Positions 32,450 to 34,350 of a DNA stretch of 34,350 nucleotides are shown piece by piece. The notes beneath the pieces are model-generated. The model was not told where the DNA came from. It made no database searches and saw only the letters and a list, made by a program, of their open reading frames with translations. Location: the NCBI GenBank assembly GCA_964058845.1, contig CAXKVR010000372.1, positions 1 through 34,350 on the forward strand. Reading direction: 5' to 3'. The first letter of the stretch is position 1. Each line of letters begins with the position of its first letter. The translations under genes and the position numbers were made by a program. The stretch comes from Carex sylvatica (lineage: Eukaryota > Streptophyta > Magnoliopsida > Poales > Cyperaceae).

Positions 32450-34350
32450 CTAATTCGGATGTATAGGTACTATTTGTAATAATAAAATAATTAAAGCTAC
32501 TAACCTTGTGCTTATGTTGGTGGTAAAACTTAACGGTGTCTTCTGGTAAGTTGCTGAGAAAGATCCGTCTGGTGAATTGATAGTCACCTTGGGAATGTGC
32601 TTAAATTTGTTCCATTGAGAACCACTTTCTCTTTCGCTTGCAATCTTCAGCAGCAACTCCTCACTGCAGTCGATTCTTATCTTCTGAGGCATTGTCATTG
32701 CCAAGTAATCCGGGAGGGTTTCCATTTCAAAATCACTTAAAACTATCCGTTGTAAAGTTTCAAGGTCCTCCACAGCTTTTAGATTTGGGCATTTTGAAAT
32801 TCCAATATATGAGATGCGGCGTAAATTTGAAATTCTCTCAAGGATTCGATTTTCAAGAACACGAATTTCTTTGACAGATGGGAGGTTCTCTACAGTAATC
32901 AGATTGTCTGCCTTGGAAATACCTAGATACTCTAAGGATGTAGCATGGTGTGAAAGACCATCCGGAAGAGATCTCAACTGGTGACAATCATCAATATATA
33001 ATTTCTTCAATTTGGGCATGGCTGGCAGTCTCTTATTCCACTCCCACACTTTCCAATTGGTCATTTTGATGAATCCTAGATTACTCAATTTGGGAAATGC
33101 GAGCTTGGCTGAATAACCCGTTTCTATTATGCCTTTGCTTTGAATACCCCCCAACAAAAACTCTTCTCCTATACTCACGACTGAACATGCATCTCTAATA
33201 CAAAGGTATTCCAAATTGGGGAGTTGGCCTAATGGTGCCAGGCCCTCAAAGCAAGCACAATTATCAATAGTAAGATATCTCAGGTTCGGAAGTCCTGCTC
33301 CCAAATTCAACCAATTGGGAAGGCATCTACCGTAGTAATTTCTAATAGTAAGAGTTTGTAGGGAAAGTGGAGGAAAAAGCTCATTTAAAACCTTCTGACT
33401 TGTCATCTTTTTCTCATTAGTTTGAGAAAGTTGTTCTTCGAAGCTCATCAAAATGTAGCCAAGGTGTAGAAACTTCAACTTATTCTTGCTTCTAAGATTA
33501 GCTCCTTTTGCCATCTTCCGATCAGATACTTTCTCTAAGCCATCTAAATGAAGATCAATGAGTTGTGATAGAGATTCTAACCCATCTAGACTACTGAATC
33601 CCTCCGAACTATTCTTGTATGGCTTGAAGCCAACTAGATGACTGAGGTTTTCTAGATTATTTAATCCAACTGGGATTGCCTCGACCTTCGTATTTATAAG
33701 ATTAAAAGCCCTCAGTTCTGGTAGACTACTAATGCTTTTGGGGATGTGTGACAACTCAAAGCACTCTCCACAATTCAACAATACTAAATTTCTTAAATTT
33801 CCTATGGCATTTGGAATGGTTCTTAACTTTGTTCGATGGACTGTTAAATATCTGAGATGGACAAGGCCAAACAACGAATCAGGTAGGCATGAGATATTGG
33901 ACCCACCTATATCTAAAATGCGTAGCTTAGAAACAGTTTTACAAAGATCATCAAGGGGAAATTCAGGTTTACCCCGTAGTAATAATGTTCTCAACCCTTT
34001 TTGCTTTTTAATTATTTCAATGTTTACCACATCTCCTTCTATGGATAACCGTCGTACTTTCAGTGTACTGTCAAACTTGGATAAAACTTGTCCATTACCT
34101 AAGACACAGTTTTCATCTTTTCCCAATTGACGGGTGAAAGACCACAAAAGATCATGCATTTTGCATTCTCCCTGATCAAGGTAATTGTAAGTATCTTCCA
34201 AAAAGTTTCGCAGTAGTAACTCTTTGTAATACAAAAGCCCCAACTCGTAAAAATCTACCTTATCTTGCAAATAACCTTCTGCTAGCCATAAATAAATTAA
34301 TTCGACAGGGTTAAACACTGTATCTTCAGCATAGAGGGAGAAAGAGATAA
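32450..34350 (-). CDS. NB-LRR (NLR) disease-resistance protein, 3' part; continues past the right edge
   Basis: The frame is open from the window edge (34348) to a stop at 32450, giving 632 visible residues. It enters in the winged-helix part of the NB-ARC domain (SFSLYAEDTVFNPVELIYLWLAEGYL), followed by the MHD-type motif MHDLLWSF and about 480 residues of leucine-rich repeats (for example LRILDIGGSNISCLPDSL, LRYLTVHRTKLRTIPNAIGNLRNL, LEYLCIRDACSVVSIG). NLRs are intracellular immune receptors; the MHD motif controls the nucleotide-bound off state and the LRRs shape recognition. The motif wording fits the non-TIR (coiled-coil, RGA/RPP13-like) type, but the amino end with P-loop is outside the window. 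No internal stop or frameshift is seen. The last residues (LVALIILLLQIVPIHPN) look unlike LRR and could be intron read-through: a strong donor AG/GTTAGT lies at 32505/32504, so one or more 3' exons are possible. Confidence 0.93.
   Translation of the reverse strand, partial: ISFSLYAEDTVFNPVELIYLWLAEGYLQDKVDFYELGLLYYKELLLRNFLEDTYNYLDQGECKMHDLLWSFTRQLGKDENCVLGNGQVLSKFDSTLKVRRLSIEGDVVNIEIIKKQKGLRTLLLRGKPEFPLDDLCKTVSKLRILDIGGSNISCLPDSLFGLVHLRYLTVHRTKLRTIPNAIGNLRNLVLLNCGECFELSHIPKSISSLPELRAFNLINTKVEAIPVGLNNLENLSHLVGFKPYKNSSEGFSSLDGLESLSQLIDLHLDGLEKVSDRKMAKGANLRSKNKLKFLHLGYILMSFEEQLSQTNEKKMTSQKVLNELFPPLSLQTLTIRNYYGRCLPNWLNLGAGLPNLRYLTIDNCACFEGLAPLGQLPNLEYLCIRDACSVVSIGEEFLLGGIQSKGIIETGYSAKLAFPKLSNLGFIKMTNWKVWEWNKRLPAMPKLKKLYIDDCHQLRSLPDGLSHHATSLEYLGISKADNLITVENLPSVKEIRVLENRILERISNLRRISYIGISKCPNLKAVEDLETLQRIVLSDFEMETLPDYLAMTMPQKIRIDCSEELLLKIASERESGSQWNKFKHIPKVTINSPDGSFSATYQKTPLSFTTNISTRLVALIILLLQIVPIHPN

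Noticed and set aside
33732..34130. Plus-strand open frame of 132 codons
   Set aside because: Antisense to the NLR leucine-rich repeats; no independent support.

Overview
This window is plant nuclear DNA, most likely from a eudicot. The evidence is spliced genes with GT-AG introns, AT-rich introns, a plant-type 5S rRNA gene array, plant LTR and TIR transposon debris, and homologues of plant proteins (mitochondrial peroxiredoxin IIF, a PhzF-like protein, a MORF/RIP RNA-editing factor, an NB-LRR resistance protein). Species cannot be told from the sequence alone.

Layout. 1-968 is AT-rich and non-coding. 969-4056 (minus) is a complete five-exon PRXIIF gene. 5005-7065 (minus) is a complete six-exon PhzF-family gene whose second intron carries a 396-bp near-perfect inverted-repeat element. 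7658-8158 (plus) is a small unrecognised ORF with a duplicated start. 8886-9689 is a dead copy of one PhzF exon, split by a 638-bp hAT-type element built of ACCCG-like repeats and flanked by an 8-bp duplication. 10187-22440 is a tandem 5S rDNA array on the plus strand, with a 531-bp unit, 20 gene copies and one partial copy, broken once by a 1464-bp solo LTR with a 5-bp target duplication. 22441-29942 is transposon territory: a MITE fragment abutting the array, an LTR-end fragment, and a hairpin-type MITE that was itself split by a 4.79-kb LTR-like insertion (5-bp duplication AAATT). 30491-31243 (minus) holds the last three exons of a MORF-family gene without its 5' exons. 32450 to the right edge (minus) is the 3' part of an NB-LRR gene that runs out of the window.

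How things fit together. The protein genes are not an operon and share no evident pathway; PRXIIF and MORF proteins both normally act in organelles, which is probably chance. Three points deserve most attention. First, every full 5S copy carries a paired two-base change (positions 68-69 and 106-107) relative to the usual plant 5S sequence that keeps an RNA helix paired while altering the pol III intermediate element. Second, the array is homogeneous left of the solo LTR and eroded to its right, with an exact two-unit higher-order repeat just before the LTR. Third, the headless MORF exons lie directly downstream of the NB-LRR gene, on the same strand and in a compatible splice phase, so a read-through NLR-MORF fusion is possible but unproven. 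Exon borders were assigned by eye from splice consensus and family alignment from memory; no search or expression data were available.
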